A DNA stretch of 64,000 nt, taken from NCBI RefSeq assembly GCF_026914185.1, contig NC_070570.1:4216001-4280000 (forward strand). The letters are read 5' to 3'. This document shows, piece after piece, positions 21,007 to 32,454 of the stretch. This DNA is from Puccinia triticina (Eukaryota; Basidiomycota; Pucciniomycetes; Pucciniales; Pucciniaceae). The first letter of the stretch is position 1; each line of letters opens with the position of its first letter. Position numbers and translations under genes: made by a program. The notes beneath the pieces are model-generated. The model ran no database searches and was not told the origin of the DNA. It was given only the letters and a program-made list of their open reading frames with translations.

Positions 21007-21189
21007 TGTGAGCCTGAGTCTCTATAGTGACAGCAGGACACAAGAAAAAAGAGGGGGATATTTGGGTTTCTTTGGATAAAGAAAATACAAATAAGAGAGA
21101 GAGAGAGAAAGAGAGAGAGAAAATGAGCAGGATCAAGATAAGCAGATATTCAAGGTTATTCTGGTGGGAATGCACGTCCACTGGCAATG
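21007..21189 (-). repeat. Gypsy-2 5' LTR fragment
   Basis: About 183 bp matching the end of the copy b 3' LTR (38610-38798, antisense). It includes the CT-rich stretch and the GTCCTGTTGTCACTATAGAG-type end. It is cut at the hAT-1 terminus. Confidence 0.85.
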
Positions 21190-24100
21190 CTAGGGATGGC
21201 ATTTGTAACCCGGGTACCTGCGGCGGGTACGGGTACCGGGTCAGTTTTTGACCAAAAGTCAACACCTAGTACCGCACCTGGTACCGCCTGGGCGGGTATG
21301 GGCGGTACCTGTGGCGGTGTACCGCCAGTACTTGCTTTCACAAATGGTTTACATATGTTTACTTTGCAAAGTTAGTGACCCATCTCAGTCCTCATCTACC
21401 TCAATAACCTTTGCCTTGGCCTTCTGCCTTGCCTTCTCCTTCTTATCTGCCTGGATTCCCTGCTTCCACTTCACCAAGACCCCGTGTTTGATTAGTCCAT
21501 TCTTTGAATAGAATGCCACCGCCATGCCCCTGCTCAATGATCGAGCCAAGAGCCTGTGTCTCCTGGGTGAAACATAATCGCGGCCAAAGCTAAAAGCACA
21601 CTCAACATCAACTGATGTTGCTGTGAAAACATGGTAGATTGTTCAGCGCACGGAACAATGAATGCTGGCAAGGAAACTGAAACTGACCTGGACAGCTCAA
21701 GACATCAAGCGCCATATTGGCAAGGCCCCCGTGAGTGTTTCCTGAATTCTTCTCTGCAATTCACCACTTTAGTGGATTGACCGGATCACCATTCTCCAGG
21801 ATGAGCCCCCCTGCAAGCCAGAGATCCAACTGATCGGTTGAGCATTGGCCGCCGCGAGCTGCAGCAGCGTCACCGAGTCCTGCGAGTATGCTAGTCTTTG
21901 GCTGCAGAAGAATAATACATAATTGAATCAGTTAACCGTTGTTTGATTGATGAACATGGAATATTCACCTTGGAGCTATTAGTCAACAATGACAAGGGGG
22001 CTGCAGCTATTGGTGCAGGCTTATAATAATTTACCCACATCTCCCGCATAAGCCGTACAGCTTCAGATATCCACTCCGGTTCCCAGTTGACTAACTTAAA
22101 ATACTTGTCCCAAAATGATGGGTGAAGCACTTGAACAAGGAGGATGCCTCAGTTAAAAATTCAACAGGTAAAGCAAATGAAAAAATGTTCTTACCAATAG
22201 CAATCCGGTAGAGAGGAGAGGCATCCGTCAGGCTGTAGTATTTGTTGGTTATTTGCAAACCAATTCGACAAGCATTCTTCAATGCAGGTGGATACTTTGA
22301 ACCGCTGATTGCAGTTGATAAATTCTCAGTAATTTGATTGATAAAGACAACTGTGTTGGCCAACCAAGCAGAACCTGCTATCAAGATTTGCTGAGTTATA
22401 TTGTAGAACAAGTTGAGGACTTCCGCAAGATCCCGCGCCAGTTCAAAGTCTGACTGGTTGAGGTAGAATTTTTGTTTGATCCCATGTTGTTTGTGACGCT
22501 GCCACACAACACTGGGGTTAAAAAACCAAGACAGTCAGTCAAGCTAGGCTGTGAAGAATATTATGATTGACTTACATTGCTGCCTCACACCTGATAATAC
22601 TGTTGATCTGGACGAGGGTTGAATTCCATCGTGTTTGTACGTCTTTCTCAATGTTGTGAGGGGTTTGACAACCTTGTTCACCACAGATGTTGATGAATTT
22701 GGCTCTTGAGTTTGGTGGGTATTTCAATTTCTTAGAAATTGCACAAAACTAGAGGTATGAAATGTGTCAGTTACAGCTGAAGTTTGGAAAAATAACAAGT
22801 CTACTTACTTTTGCCAAAGTTTTTTTACATTGATCAGTCGTATAGCGGTCACTTTCATCTTCTTCACTAGCATTTTCAATATCACCCAGACTGAGCTGCT
22901 CCTCCGGATCGTTTCGTTCAAGAGGATCAACCTCGCTTCCATCATCATCTTCACTACCAGAGGAGGTGTTGTTCTCTGGGAGAAAGCTAGTGTATGGGAG
23001 ATAAATGAGAGTCTTGAGGAGATAGATTGGTTGGTGAGGCAAGAGTTGGAATTACAAATTTATGTTTCTCTCGGATCCGCTGTTGTCTTCATCGCCTGAA
23101 TCAGAATCATCAGAGTTGTCCCCAGTTGTAGCCAATTTATCTTCAGTCGTGCTTTGCTTCACAGTTCCAAAAGGCCGTAGAATTCCTTGAACAATCAAGT
23201 TGAGCATGTGCGCAAAGCAGTGTACCCAATGTGGCTCTTGTTTGAAGCGGGCCCACTTCTGCTTCTTCAACTCTTTTACCATTACCTTGTTGTTGGTTGC
23301 ATTGTTGCTGACAATACCACATATCTGAAAAAAAATCTTAGTTGTTCAGCAAGATCCGAAATAATTGATCCAGAAAAACAAGAAAAATAGAGACTAACCT
23401 TGTCCCGAATACCAAATTTCTCTACAACAAGGCAGACCATCTTGGCAAGATACTCACCAGTATGGCTTTGAGAGAAGCGAATGAAGTCTAGAGGCATGGC
23501 CTCTAGCTTCGGATACTCTGATTCATCATCAATTAAGCGGTAGATCACAATCCCAAGGATGTCAAAACCGTTGGGTGACTGCCAGGCGTCAACTCCTAGG
23601 TATAATGCGCCATTTTGTGCCTAATAAAGCTTTCAATCTTCTGTGGTAATGGGAGGAAAGAAAACGATTGGCACTTACTTCCAAAACAGACTTGTAGTTC
23701 TGCTGTATAGCCGAGTAGAGCTGGTGGATATCCTTTGAAACCGTTTGTCTTGCTGGTAGGTTGTTTACAACCGTTGGATGAAGGATGGCCCAATGGCTTG
23801 CATCCACTAAAGCTGAAAAGGGTCTGGCGGCCTCAGCGCACCATACAGCACAAAGTTGTGGAACCTAGACCGATTTTGGATGTTCAGCATGATTAACCTG
23901 ATGCTAGCTTGTTGACTATTACTCACCTCTTTTGAATCAATGTCGCCAGTGCCCTTGACACCACATGTGGCCAGATTTTGGTTCACTTTTGGTTCAGTTT
24001 GTTTTCGGAGACAATTCGCTGCATGCTTAATCAAGTTGCTGCACAAAGAGTCTGATGTCGGATGGTGAATCTTGATTCCACACCTGTAATTAATTAGTGA

Positions 24101-24884
24101 TCAGATTGTCAGTTCACTGATTGATCATGGAAAATGAGGAAGAACGATTGAAGAAACTCACATTTTGCACGGGTATGCAATCATCCGCCTGTTATTCTTG
24201 TCAAGCTGCTCAGAGAGCTTAGGTAACAGGTAGGATTTATAGCTGGAACTGAGCGCATTTCTAGTGACCCTCTGTGCCCTTCCTGAACAAACAAAATAAT
24301 TCAATAGTCAGGAGCATGTTGAAAAAAAAAGAGAAAAAAAAAATTGGAAGGCACTTACTTAACTCCTCAGCATCACTTCCTTGGCGGTTTAATCCTGATG
24401 GAGGCTGAGTACTGGTTGGAGTGATGAGGTTTTCTCGGCTAGTCGGTGAATCGTGTTCTTTGTCTTGGATATCATTGGTTTGTCTAGATTTTGATTTGCT
24501 TCCCTTGGTAGATGGCGGTGCTGGAGTTGGGTTCTGAGAAGAGGAGGGGGATGATTCAATCACAGATGTGTTTTGTCTCCTTTGCTTGCGGTTGTGGGGC
24601 ATCATCGGTGGTTTTGCAGAGGAGTTGTCAGTTGAGGATGGAGGTGGGTGACCGGCGGCTCATATCTGGTTTGCACCCGACCAATTCCCCTAACCCCCCG
24701 GGCCAATAGAGCGGGTGTAGACGGGTGTAGGCCGGCGGGTACCCGGGTGCCCTCTAATTTTTTCACAAAAACCAGGCACCTGGTACCGCACCTTACACCA
24801 CTTGGCGGGTACCCGCCAGACACCCGCCGCACCCGCCAGGCGGTACCAGGTACCCTAAAACGGGTACCTGAGTGCCATCCCTAG
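21190..24884 (-). mobile_element. hAT-1 DNA transposon
   Basis: The ends read CTAGGGATGGCA (21190) and its complement TGCCATCCCTAG (24884), a typical hAT terminal inverted repeat. Both subterminal regions (about 21210-21340 and 24650-24870) are rich in GGTACC/GGGTACC motifs. The transposase is on the minus strand. The 8-bp flanks differ (TGGCAATG left, ACAGGAGG right), so there is no target duplication. The left flank is Gypsy-2 LTR in antisense and the right flank is Gypsy-2 gag in sense. Confidence 0.88.
21385..24605 (-). pseudogene. hAT transposase with BED zinc finger and introns
   Basis: Start near 24605 (MPHNRKQRRQNTSV). Clear GT-AG introns lie at 24283-24358, 24084-24161 and 23865-23926, with more downstream. 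After a Ser/Thr/Pro-rich N-terminus comes a BED-type zinc finger split by an intron (YPCKMCGIKI ... NLIKHAANC). The RNase H-like catalytic domain shows DAWQSPNGFDILG with the first Asp. The second site reads GIVSNNATNN where SDN is expected, so Asn replaces Asp at 23304-23306. HCFAHMLNLIVQG follows. The hATC dimerisation end is at 21385-21620 (SVDVECAFSFGRDYVSPRRH), stop TGA at 21385-21387. The enzyme would cut and paste the element. Gene structure is well preserved but the active-site change should inactivate it. Confidence 0.85.
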
Positions 24885-25936
24885 ACAGGAGGCGTCCTCC
24901 GGACCTATGGACCTTGTCCTGGAAGAGGAGGAACTATCCAGCCTCATCAGCATTTTCAACAAGCAGTTCAACCTATTTGTCTGCGCCAGGGAGGCCCAGA
25001 ACAGGTCAACCATGAGGCGCCTCCTCTCCTAAGCTTCTCTGACCCAAGAGATGATAATAGAACTTGTTGGGAAGAACGACGGTATCCGTCTCTGTCAAGA
25101 ATGGATACCCAGAGACAAGCTACACAGCCTGGAAGCTTCATTAATGATTCAGAACAACGGCCCAGGACCGCAGAACCCTACGACGCAACCAATCCGGCCT
25201 CCTTCACAGCTAGCCATAGTGCTGCACGCCAGCCAGCAACCTATTCTAGTGACGCCAACACCAGAACCCACGGGCTCTCAACTACAAGCTATGGCGCAGG
25301 AGTTCCAGGTTCCTATCCCCTCCAATCAACTTCAATTTCAGCCGCGCCTAGAGAACCAGAATTACCAAGGTTCTCCAATGCCACCGCCCCCACCGCCGCA
25401 GACGCTCCAAGTGAGGCAGCCACCAGCTTCTATACCGCAAGAGGTGGTTCAGTTATTCCGCCCCAGCCCGCATCTTCAAACTGGCGGGTACAATCCACTC
25501 CCTTATCATCACATGCCGCAAGGATTCGCAGACCACAACCCCCCTCATCCTCAAAACAACTGGAGAAGATCAGAGAGGAACTGGAGACGCCCACGGGACA
25601 ACACTCAGAGGGTTCTAGAGATAGGAGGATACCTAATGAGAGCCACAAGGGGAGTGAGGAGAGGCTATGAACGCGGGAGAGCCAGGGGGAGAGGCCCTTA
25701 TTAGATGAATCTTTGCCTAAAAGTTCCTTAAGTAGTGATTCCCCATTAGGCCTTAGTTTAGATATTGACAATCTCCCTGATCCTTCAAATAGAGAATTTT
25801 TCCTCAATAACCTCAACACTGAAATGTCTAGAAATGGTCCTTTGTTTCTAGAAGAAAAATTACAAGTCTTGTTCTCTAAATTTCTCTCTGAATTATCTAG
25901 TACTGTTGAAACCATCCCTGGTACTCTTCTTGAATC
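24885..25936 (+). pseudogene. Gypsy-2 copy b gag, N-terminal part
   Basis: Matches copy a gag from SSGPMDLVLEEEELSSLIS onward. A TAA at about 25030 precedes the frame from 25051. The region continues with EWIPRDKLHSLEASL, a Pro/Gln-rich stretch, and an Arg/Gly-rich end at 25704 where a stop occurs. Homology continues as LSLDIDNLPDPSNREFFLNN up to the YR-1 insertion after GAATC at 25936. This copy supplies the empty site for TRIM-1 at about 25297-25330. Confidence 0.82.
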
Positions 25937-26260
25937 CAAGCTGTCTCTGCTATTTCTCTAAGCACACTTTTCCGGCTAAAACCTTTGCTGTTGCGTGCCG
26001 CGTTAGCTAGGTTTTACCCGTAGGCTCTTGTGGTCCCTACCTTTACGGTAGGTTTTCACTTGGGCCGGTGTTTGGGTCTCGGCGGAGAGCCTCACCTAGA
26101 AACCGGGTAGGTAACTGTGACGCCTTGCGGCGCCTCAGACCACGGGTGAAAACCCTGTGTCTGAGGACCAGTGGCGGGTGGGTGTTTCTCCTCCTGAGGC
26201 AGAGAGAAATAAGGTGCCGCCATCATGGCAGCGGAGAAGATAGGGGCTAGCGCTACACCC
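25937..26260 (-). repeat. YR-1 split repeat B2
   Basis: 324 bp, copy of 26605-26928 with a few substitutions. It starts CAAGCTGTCTC on the plus strand and forms the element's outer end. Confidence 0.88.
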
Positions 26261-26324
26261 CCAGCTCCCCTAGAAAAACCAACTAAACTTCCTCACTAAG
26301 AAAGGGCGGGTGGGCGGTGTGAAA

Positions 26325-26604
26325 AAAGATGTGGTGCTGAGGAAGAGAAACCACCGGATATGGGAATGGAGGGAGCTGTGATAGTAAGAGCGGTAAGAAG
26401 GAGGTAACGCGATGATGGAGAAAACTCAGGACAGGAGAGGGTGGGGCTGGCACTATAGGTGACCAGAAAAGCCCCGACAAACTGAGCTCGGTCCCTTTGA
26501 CTCAATTCAGCCCTCTACTGAGTTTCTCCCCGGTCTGGCCTGGCTCCACAGCTCGCGTGCTTGGACCTTAGTGACCTCCCCTAGCGGTCCGGTCCCTGTC
26601 TATC
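26325..26604 (-). repeat. YR-1 split repeat A2
   Basis: 280 bp copy of 30743-31022, ending GGTCCCTGTCTATC on the plus strand. It directly abuts B1. A 64-bp spacer (26261-26324) separates it from B2. Confidence 0.88.
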
Positions 26605-26928
26605 CAAGCCATCTCCGCTATTTCTCTAAGCACACTTTTCCGGCTAAAACCTTTGCTGTTGCGTGCTGCGTTAGCTAGGTTTTACCCGTAGGCTCTCGTG
26701 GTCCCTACCTTTACGGTAGGTTTTCACTTGGGCCGGTGTTTGGGTCTTGGCGGAGAGCCTCACCTAGAAACCGCGTAGGTAACTGTGACGCCTTGCGGCG
26801 CCTCAGACCACGGGTGAAAACCCTGTGTCTGAGGACCAGTGGCGGGTGGGTGTTTCTCCTCCTGGGGCAGAGAGAAATAAGGTGCCGCCATCATGGCAGC
26901 CGAGAAGATAGGGGCTAGCGCTACACCC
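26605..26928 (-). repeat. YR-1 split repeat B1
   Basis: 324 bp copy of 25937-26260, starting CAAGCCATCTC on the plus strand. It lies just past the RNase H end of the coding region. Confidence 0.88.
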
Positions 26929-27053
26929 ATAACTCGGGGAGAAGCCGGAGCCTACGCGAGCCCCCTAACTTCGACCTTAATTCTCATAACCTTAACTCCC
27001 TAACAACTAACAACCTGTGAAATGAAATAATTGAGCAACGCCGCCGAGCGCTC

Positions 27054-28761
27054 CTAGATTACAAAAACTACTTGGAAAAGGAGATCTCGCAAATCTTCTG
27101 GTACATCTATTACCACCTGATGTTTGACGTCTTGCCCGGACCTGATACCCCGCAACAACGCGTCAGCCTTATTATCCTTTGACGCGACCCTTTGAGCGGT
27201 CAAATTGACGCCTTCCTGCAATAACAGATCCTGTATCCTGATCCATTCTTTGTTCACGTGGATATCCCGTGAACGCTTGTTGTTGACCCCGTTCTCTGTC
27301 GTCGTGTTATCTGTCCACACGACCAGAGTCCTCCCTTTTTGAGGTCAAATCTTCAGGAGCATTAAAAAGCCCAATCTAATAGCCACAGTCTCCAGATAAG
27401 AAATAGGTCGAGGGTCTTCTTTTGGATTGAGGAGCTTGAACTGCGCCCAGGATTTTCCGATCAAAAAGCCGATCCTGAATGAAGTAGAAGCGTCTCCAAC
27501 CCAACCGATGTCTACCGGCAGCCCGTAGCTAATGATCTGCGTGTGTCCAAAATGTTCCAGCGTCTCTTTCCAAAACGCCAAATCCAGCAACGCGTCTGCC
27601 GGAGTATGTCGCGCAGATTTCTTGTGTTGCCAAGACATCAACCACCTGTAAAGAGAGTTCAGGCGGCATTTCAGGTGAGGTAGCAGGTATGATACGTGGT
27701 TAAGCCTGCCCGCGAGTATCTGGACTTCTTCGTAGTGAAACTTCTCCTCTGGGCGCAAAAAGGGCACAATCTGGCTTATCCTCTTTTCTATTTTTCCTTT
27801 GGGTAACCGGACCATCTTATTGATGCCTTTCCACACGAAGCCGATGAACTTCTGCTCGTCAGAGAAATTCGTGAACTTCTTCTCGTTCGTCAAGACTCCC
27901 AGCTCCAAGGATTTCTCTACGATATCGCGCATGTCCACCGGTGCGCCTTTTATTCGTACAAAAAGGTTATTGTCGACCCACCTGAAAACCGTGACTTTTC
28001 ATTATCAGTTTCCACGCGTCCGCTGGCCGCCCAAAAGAGCCGCACCCCGCTACGCCGCCAAAGGTAATGCGCGTGTCTAACAGGAAATTGCCATCGAAAT
28101 CTTTTACGAGCAAATACCTCCACTGCTCCATCTTTGTAGGAATTTGCCGATAGGCCTTTTACCAGTCAAATAGAGCCAACTCCAGCTCCCGGTCGTCGCA
28201 CGCAAAGAACTTTGATACAATATTGAAATCGTCCCATGTCGTGTTGAAAAGCTCTTTGTTGACAAATGAGTTTACAGATTTGATATTCGCATCTCCCCTT
28301 GGGAAGGATAGATCGTTGATTGGTCGGACTGCACCATCATTGTTGACCACCGCCCCTAAAGGATTGGACCTGAAGAAGTCAAACTTAGCTGAAACTTCTT
28401 CCCGAGAGAAAGGGCCAAACATCCGCCCGGTTCTTAGTTTGTGTTGAATTGACTCTTCTATCTTCATCCTTGCGAGCTTGGAAGATTTATGGTTGTCCGG
28501 CGTGAAACAATCTAGATTCCCTAATTTATGATTGGGAATACTTTGATCAAACCCCTCTTCAAAACCTAGTAGTACATTGTTGTACTCCGGCAGAAAACCA
28601 TTTGCCGACAAGGCTGCACGCCAAGCCGGCAAATTCATTTCACAACACACACTTGTTGGCCAAAATTTCTCCCTATTTCCTTCCATCAAATCGACAACGG
28701 TGTGCGTAGACAGAACTTCATTTCTGCTACTATGATAACAAAACAAAAATAGAAGAAACAC
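27054..28761 (-). pseudogene. YR-1 reverse transcriptase and RNase H
   Basis: RT part 1 (28761-28159) has GAVVNNDGAVRPINDLSFPR and ends ALFDW followed by TAA where Glu is expected. It continues unlisted as AYRQIPTKMEQWRYLLVKD and GGVAGCGSFGRPADAW. A frameshift lies near 27980, and the catalytic box then reads WVDNNLF (27969-27971 is the Asn codon) in place of a VDD box. Next come MRDIVEKSLELGVLTNEKKF and LAGRLNHVSYLLPHLKCRL. RNase H shows DIGWVGDASTSFRIG and, after another break at 27345, VWTDNTTTENG, ending at 27054. The RT/RNase H domain order and Asp-Ala-Ser/TDN motifs match the DIRS-like class by my recollection. Only about 125 bp separate it from B1, too little for a recombinase. Confidence 0.8.
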
Positions 28762-28931
28762 AATGGACGCGAGAAAACAAAATGAGTAATCTATCTGTCT
28801 GCGACTCGTTACATGTCATCAATGAAATTGGTGAAACCAAAAAACGAGAGAAAAAAACAATTTCCAGTTGCTTTTGTGTAGTGTACACATGGGAAGCTGG
28901 ATTATTGAGAACGAGGAGGGAAAAAAGAAGC

Positions 28932-30687
28932 CTACTGCGGGTCTTTTTCCTTCATAGTAGATTTGCCATTATCTTTCTTAGCCCCATATCTTGAAGGACC
29001 TTGATCGCGTCCATGGCCACCTCGAGCACCCCGATTATAGCCTCCAGCGTAATCGTCTTGTTGGTGATAATCCTGGTCCGGAAGATCGCGGTATCTTCTG
29101 CTATACCCGTCATCTTGATGATAATCTGGGTGGGCCGAGTAGTCCGAATTTCGTCTTTCTTGGCCGAAACGGTCTCCTGATCCTTGACCCCTTGAACCTC
29201 CTCTGCCTCGCGTAGCAAGCCTGTTCTCTTGACGGCCGACATAGTCATCTTGTACCTTCCCTTTTGATTCCTTTGGTTTCCCCGTTTTCGGATCCCAGCC
29301 AAACTTCTTTCCTCCGTACACATAAGGATTGTCGGTCCATTCAAGTTCGTCTAGAGCCTTTGTTACATTTTAAGCTCTAACTCTGACGTCTTCTCTGTAG
29401 ATTGATATGTCTACGGCCGAAACAACTCCTTCATCCACCGGCACTTGATAAGAGAAGGCGTTTTGCCTCACGATCAAGTCGTACCGGAAACCAGTGAGAA
29501 ATTTGAATTCATCGATGATCTTATCAACATTCGCTTTATGTTGGAGGATCCACTCGGCAAAATCAGGAAAATTATACATATCCCTGTACGTTATGTAGAA
29601 ATTTCTGTGGTTCGAAGTCCACTTGACAAAGGTTTGCGTCCATTCATTTGGATAGTCGTAACCTGTATAATTCCCGTCTTTTTCATCTGACCTAGATCTC
29701 TTGTTTGTGTGAGCCTGGATAGCTTCCTCTTGCCAATCTTTGTCAAAAATCGTCAAAGGCAGAGGGCCCCTAAATTCGCGAATGTTCTTGTCGAAATACG
29801 GGGTAAAACCCACGTCGAAATGTCTAGGAAGCGATCCTTTGATAAAAACAATTGTCGTCTTTTCTGCAGCTCGTTTCGCGACGTTGGGCGCTGTGACAAT
29901 AGCGTCAGACAATTTCGCCCGCAAAACATTTGGCTTGCTCATCGGGGGGCCTAACAAGCTGGAAACGTTCGCGTTCGCAAGAGCTTTGACCTCCTTCTTA
30001 TATAAACCAAAAAAGAACTCCGCATCTTCCTCGTCGCCCCTGTTCACCGCCTCGGTCGTCTTCTCCCATAATTTTTCTTTCTTTGTTTTCTCATGAATGA
30101 TGTCAACCGGGACAACGATCGTAGGAAGATCAGGTTGATTTGCAGCTTGATTATTGTTAACTACTACAGAGTCCGAATCGATAATCGGCGGAACGCTCGA
30201 AAGAATAGCTTTGTATCGCGCGGCTGTGTCTTCTGTCGTTGTAGCTCCATTCTTATCACGCATGTCTTCTGTATGGACTGGGGCCTCTTTATCATGGAAA
30301 ATAAAAACCGATTCGTTTTTAACATTATGTACGTTGTACGCAAACTCTACAACTCAGAGAATGCTAACCTTTAAACGTATTACTGTCGTCGCTATCGCTG
30401 CCATCTGGGACAATTTCTATACCGGGTTGATTTCCGGTTTGATTTCCTTTGTTAGCTGTAAACAACTTGAAGTTAGCTTGCCATCAACTCTGGCTGCTTG
30501 AATTTGACCCATTGAACTAACAACTTAAGTTCGGATCGTTCATGATGCCGGGTTGAGTCTCTTGACCTCTGTTTGCATCATTGTTCTTTGGATCACCTAG
30601 GGTACTACCCTGTATAGCGGTGTCACTCATCTGCGTATTCTTCGCTGCTAATTGTTGTGTTGCGCGCTTCACCATTTCATCTACCAT
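28932..30687 (-). pseudogene. YR-1 gag-like ORF1
   Basis: ATG at 30687 opens a 56-codon frame (MVDEMVKRATQQLAAKNTQM), ending in TAG near 30517. Decayed sequence follows, then a 297-codon frame (30263-29370) with SSVPPIIDSDSVVV, EEDAEFFFGLYKKEVKALAN, TIVFIKGSLPRHFDVGFTPY and FKFLTGFRYDLIVRQN. A last frame (29321-28932) is Arg/Gly/Tyr-rich with many RG and GYSRR repeats and would bind RNA. I know no named domain here. Position before RT and the basic RG-rich end suggest the capsid/RNA-binding protein of the element. Confidence 0.65.
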
Positions 30688-30742
30688 TGTAAATAGTTTG
30701 AAGAATCGTTGAGTGAGGAGTGAAATCTGAAAAATTCTGAAA

Positions 30743-31022
30743 AATGATGTGGTGCTGAGGAAGAGAAACCACCGGATATGGGAATGGAGGAAGCTGTGAT
30801 AGTAAGAGCGGTAAGAAGGAGGTCACGCGATGATGGAGAAAACTCAGGACAGGAGAGGGTGGGGCTGGTACTATAGGTGACCAGAAAAGCCCCGACAAAC
30901 TGAGCTCGGTCCCTTTGACTCAATTCAGCCCTCTTCTGAGTTTCTCCCCGGTCTGGCCTGGCTCCACAGCTCGTGTGCTTGGACCTTAGTGACCTCCCCT
31001 AGCGGTCCGGTCCCTGTCTATC
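30743..31022 (-). repeat. YR-1 split repeat A1
   Basis: 280 bp copy of A2. It is the element's 5' end in coding orientation, about 55 bp upstream of the gag start at 30687. Confidence 0.88.
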
Positions 31023-32454
31023 TTGTGTCAGCAATTTTAAAGATGTCCTGAATCATTCCATCCTTGATCTGTTTAAGAATGAATTCATTCTTTTTTTATA
31101 TGACCAAATCCTGAACAACATAGGTGAGGGTGCCAGAGAGAAATCCACAGTGAACAACAATGTTTTAGAACAACTGAAAAAACACATAAATGAGAAATTT
31201 GAGACAGTTCAAGATTTGATTCTGGTAAATGAATCTCAATGTCATTCTAACATGGATACAATTGGTCAAAATCTGAAAGATTTTGAGGAGAAAGTGAGCA
31301 ACAATCTTTCATCCATTGGCAATGGGATCAATGATCTTCATGCAAATGAGCACAACAGATTTGAACAATCTAAGAGAAGATTCAGTGACATATCTTCTGT
31401 AGTAAATTCTGTGAACTCAAAGCTGGATTCCTTGAAAATACCAGATGACAGAGAACAGCCCCCACATCTCCAATACAATAATCCGTTTCAGAATGTCCAG
31501 CATGAGCAACAACAGGAAAACAGAGCCCCTCCTCCTGTTCCTAATCCTGAACCCCAGAGACCACCTGGAGATAACTTCCCCAAGCCTACAAGCACTACTC
31601 CTGATGCCAATGCTCAAGATGAATTTCCATACATTGATCATGGAGCAGTAGACTTTGAAATAAGGAGGGAATTGTGGAAAGGTATTCCTAAGAATGGAGA
31701 CTGGGAGAAATTCTCTGGAGAATTGCCTTACAATCATGAACTCTGGATTAAAAACACTGATATCCTTGTCAGAGACTACTTGATGCTAGATAATATGATA
31801 ATCAGTAGATTAACAATCTTGTTTACTGACACTGCAAGGAATTGGTACCTAGGCATCAGAGATCAGTATGGAGACAAATCTTGGGCTTGGTGGAAGAATG
31901 CCATCATAAACAATTTTGCCACTGAAAACTGGAAATGGAAAATGCAACAGGAGTTTGAGAGTGATCACTTTGCCTATGATGGGAGAAAAATCCATAAATG
32001 GTTTGGTAATCAGAGAGAAAGACTGAAAGATTATCAACCTGAACTAAGTCAGTACCTTATTTGTGAAAAGATCTTAAAGCAATGCCCTCCAAACCTTGAG
32101 CATGCTATTAAAAGCAGATATAAAAGAAATGCTACTGAAATGAGCTTTGAGGATATGGTTATAATTGCTAAAGAAGTCATAGACAGATTCATGAAAAGGA
32201 ACAAGCCTGTGACAAACAATTATAATGCTCCAAACAGATCCCAATGGAGAAATAATCCTGCCCCTGAGAAAACTGATAAGCCGAATGACTCCTCTACAAA
32301 AAGGAATCCTGTCTCTGCCCCTGAGAAAGAAAAACTTATATGCCATTTCTGCAAACAAACTGGCCACTTCTCCGGGGAATGCCCTAAGAAGAAGAACAGG
32401 ATCAATAATGTAGGAATGGATGCTGATGATGATCCCAATAGTGACAATGGGTAA
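31023..32454 (+). pseudogene. Gypsy-2 copy b gag, C-terminal part with zinc knuckle
   Basis: Continues gag after YR-1 (LCQQF-type join; frame listed from 31150 MNNNVLEQLKKH). Coiled-coil-like helix region, Pro-rich linker, capsid core (ARNWYLGIRDQYGDKS, WKMQQEFESDHFAYDGRK), then a CCHC knuckle CHFCKQTGHFSGEC at about 32341-32382 (C-x2-C-x4-H-x4-C). TAA at 32452-32454 separates it from the protease in the same frame. Since gag and pol are in one frame, this stop could be a mutation or a readthrough site; a single copy cannot tell. Confidence 0.87.

Larger units (their letters stand above)
16384..21189 (-). mobile_element. Gypsy-2 copy a: 5' part of a chromovirus-type Ty3/Gypsy element
   Basis: On the minus strand this contains part of the 5' LTR (21189-21007), a primer binding site, a leader ORF and most of gag. 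It is truncated at both ends. Gag homology to copy b (31150-32348) stops at 16384, just inside the zinc knuckle. The LTR is cut at 21190 by the terminus of hAT-1. It hosts a TRIM (18779-19415) and a partial gag duplication. No pol is present. Confidence 0.88.
25937..31022 (-). mobile_element. YR-1: retrotransposon with split direct repeats (PAT/Ngaro-like layout), no TSD
   Basis: On the minus strand the order is A1 (31022-30743), gag, RT, RNase H, B1 (26928-26605), A2 (26604-26325), a short spacer, B2 (26260-25937). The A copies are 280 bp and the B copies 324 bp. This A1-ORFs-B1-A2-B2 layout is the hallmark of PAT/Ngaro-type tyrosine recombinase retrotransposons. The A2/B1 junction (26604/26605) has the same bases as the element's two outer ends joined, as expected for a circle junction. 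In copy a the gag reads GAATC|TTGTGTCAGC without it, so the insertion made no target duplication. No tyrosine recombinase ORF is present, so it is non-autonomous or the gene is lost. Confidence 0.87.

Noticed and set aside
21182..24892. hAT-1 as a simple insertion into Gypsy-2
   Set aside because: The 8-bp flanks do not match and the two sides are different, oppositely oriented parts of Gypsy-2.
26068..26918. Two identical-looking 60-codon ORFs (26068-26250, 26736-26918)
   Set aside because: They are the same stretch of the YR-1 B repeats, antisense to the element's genes.
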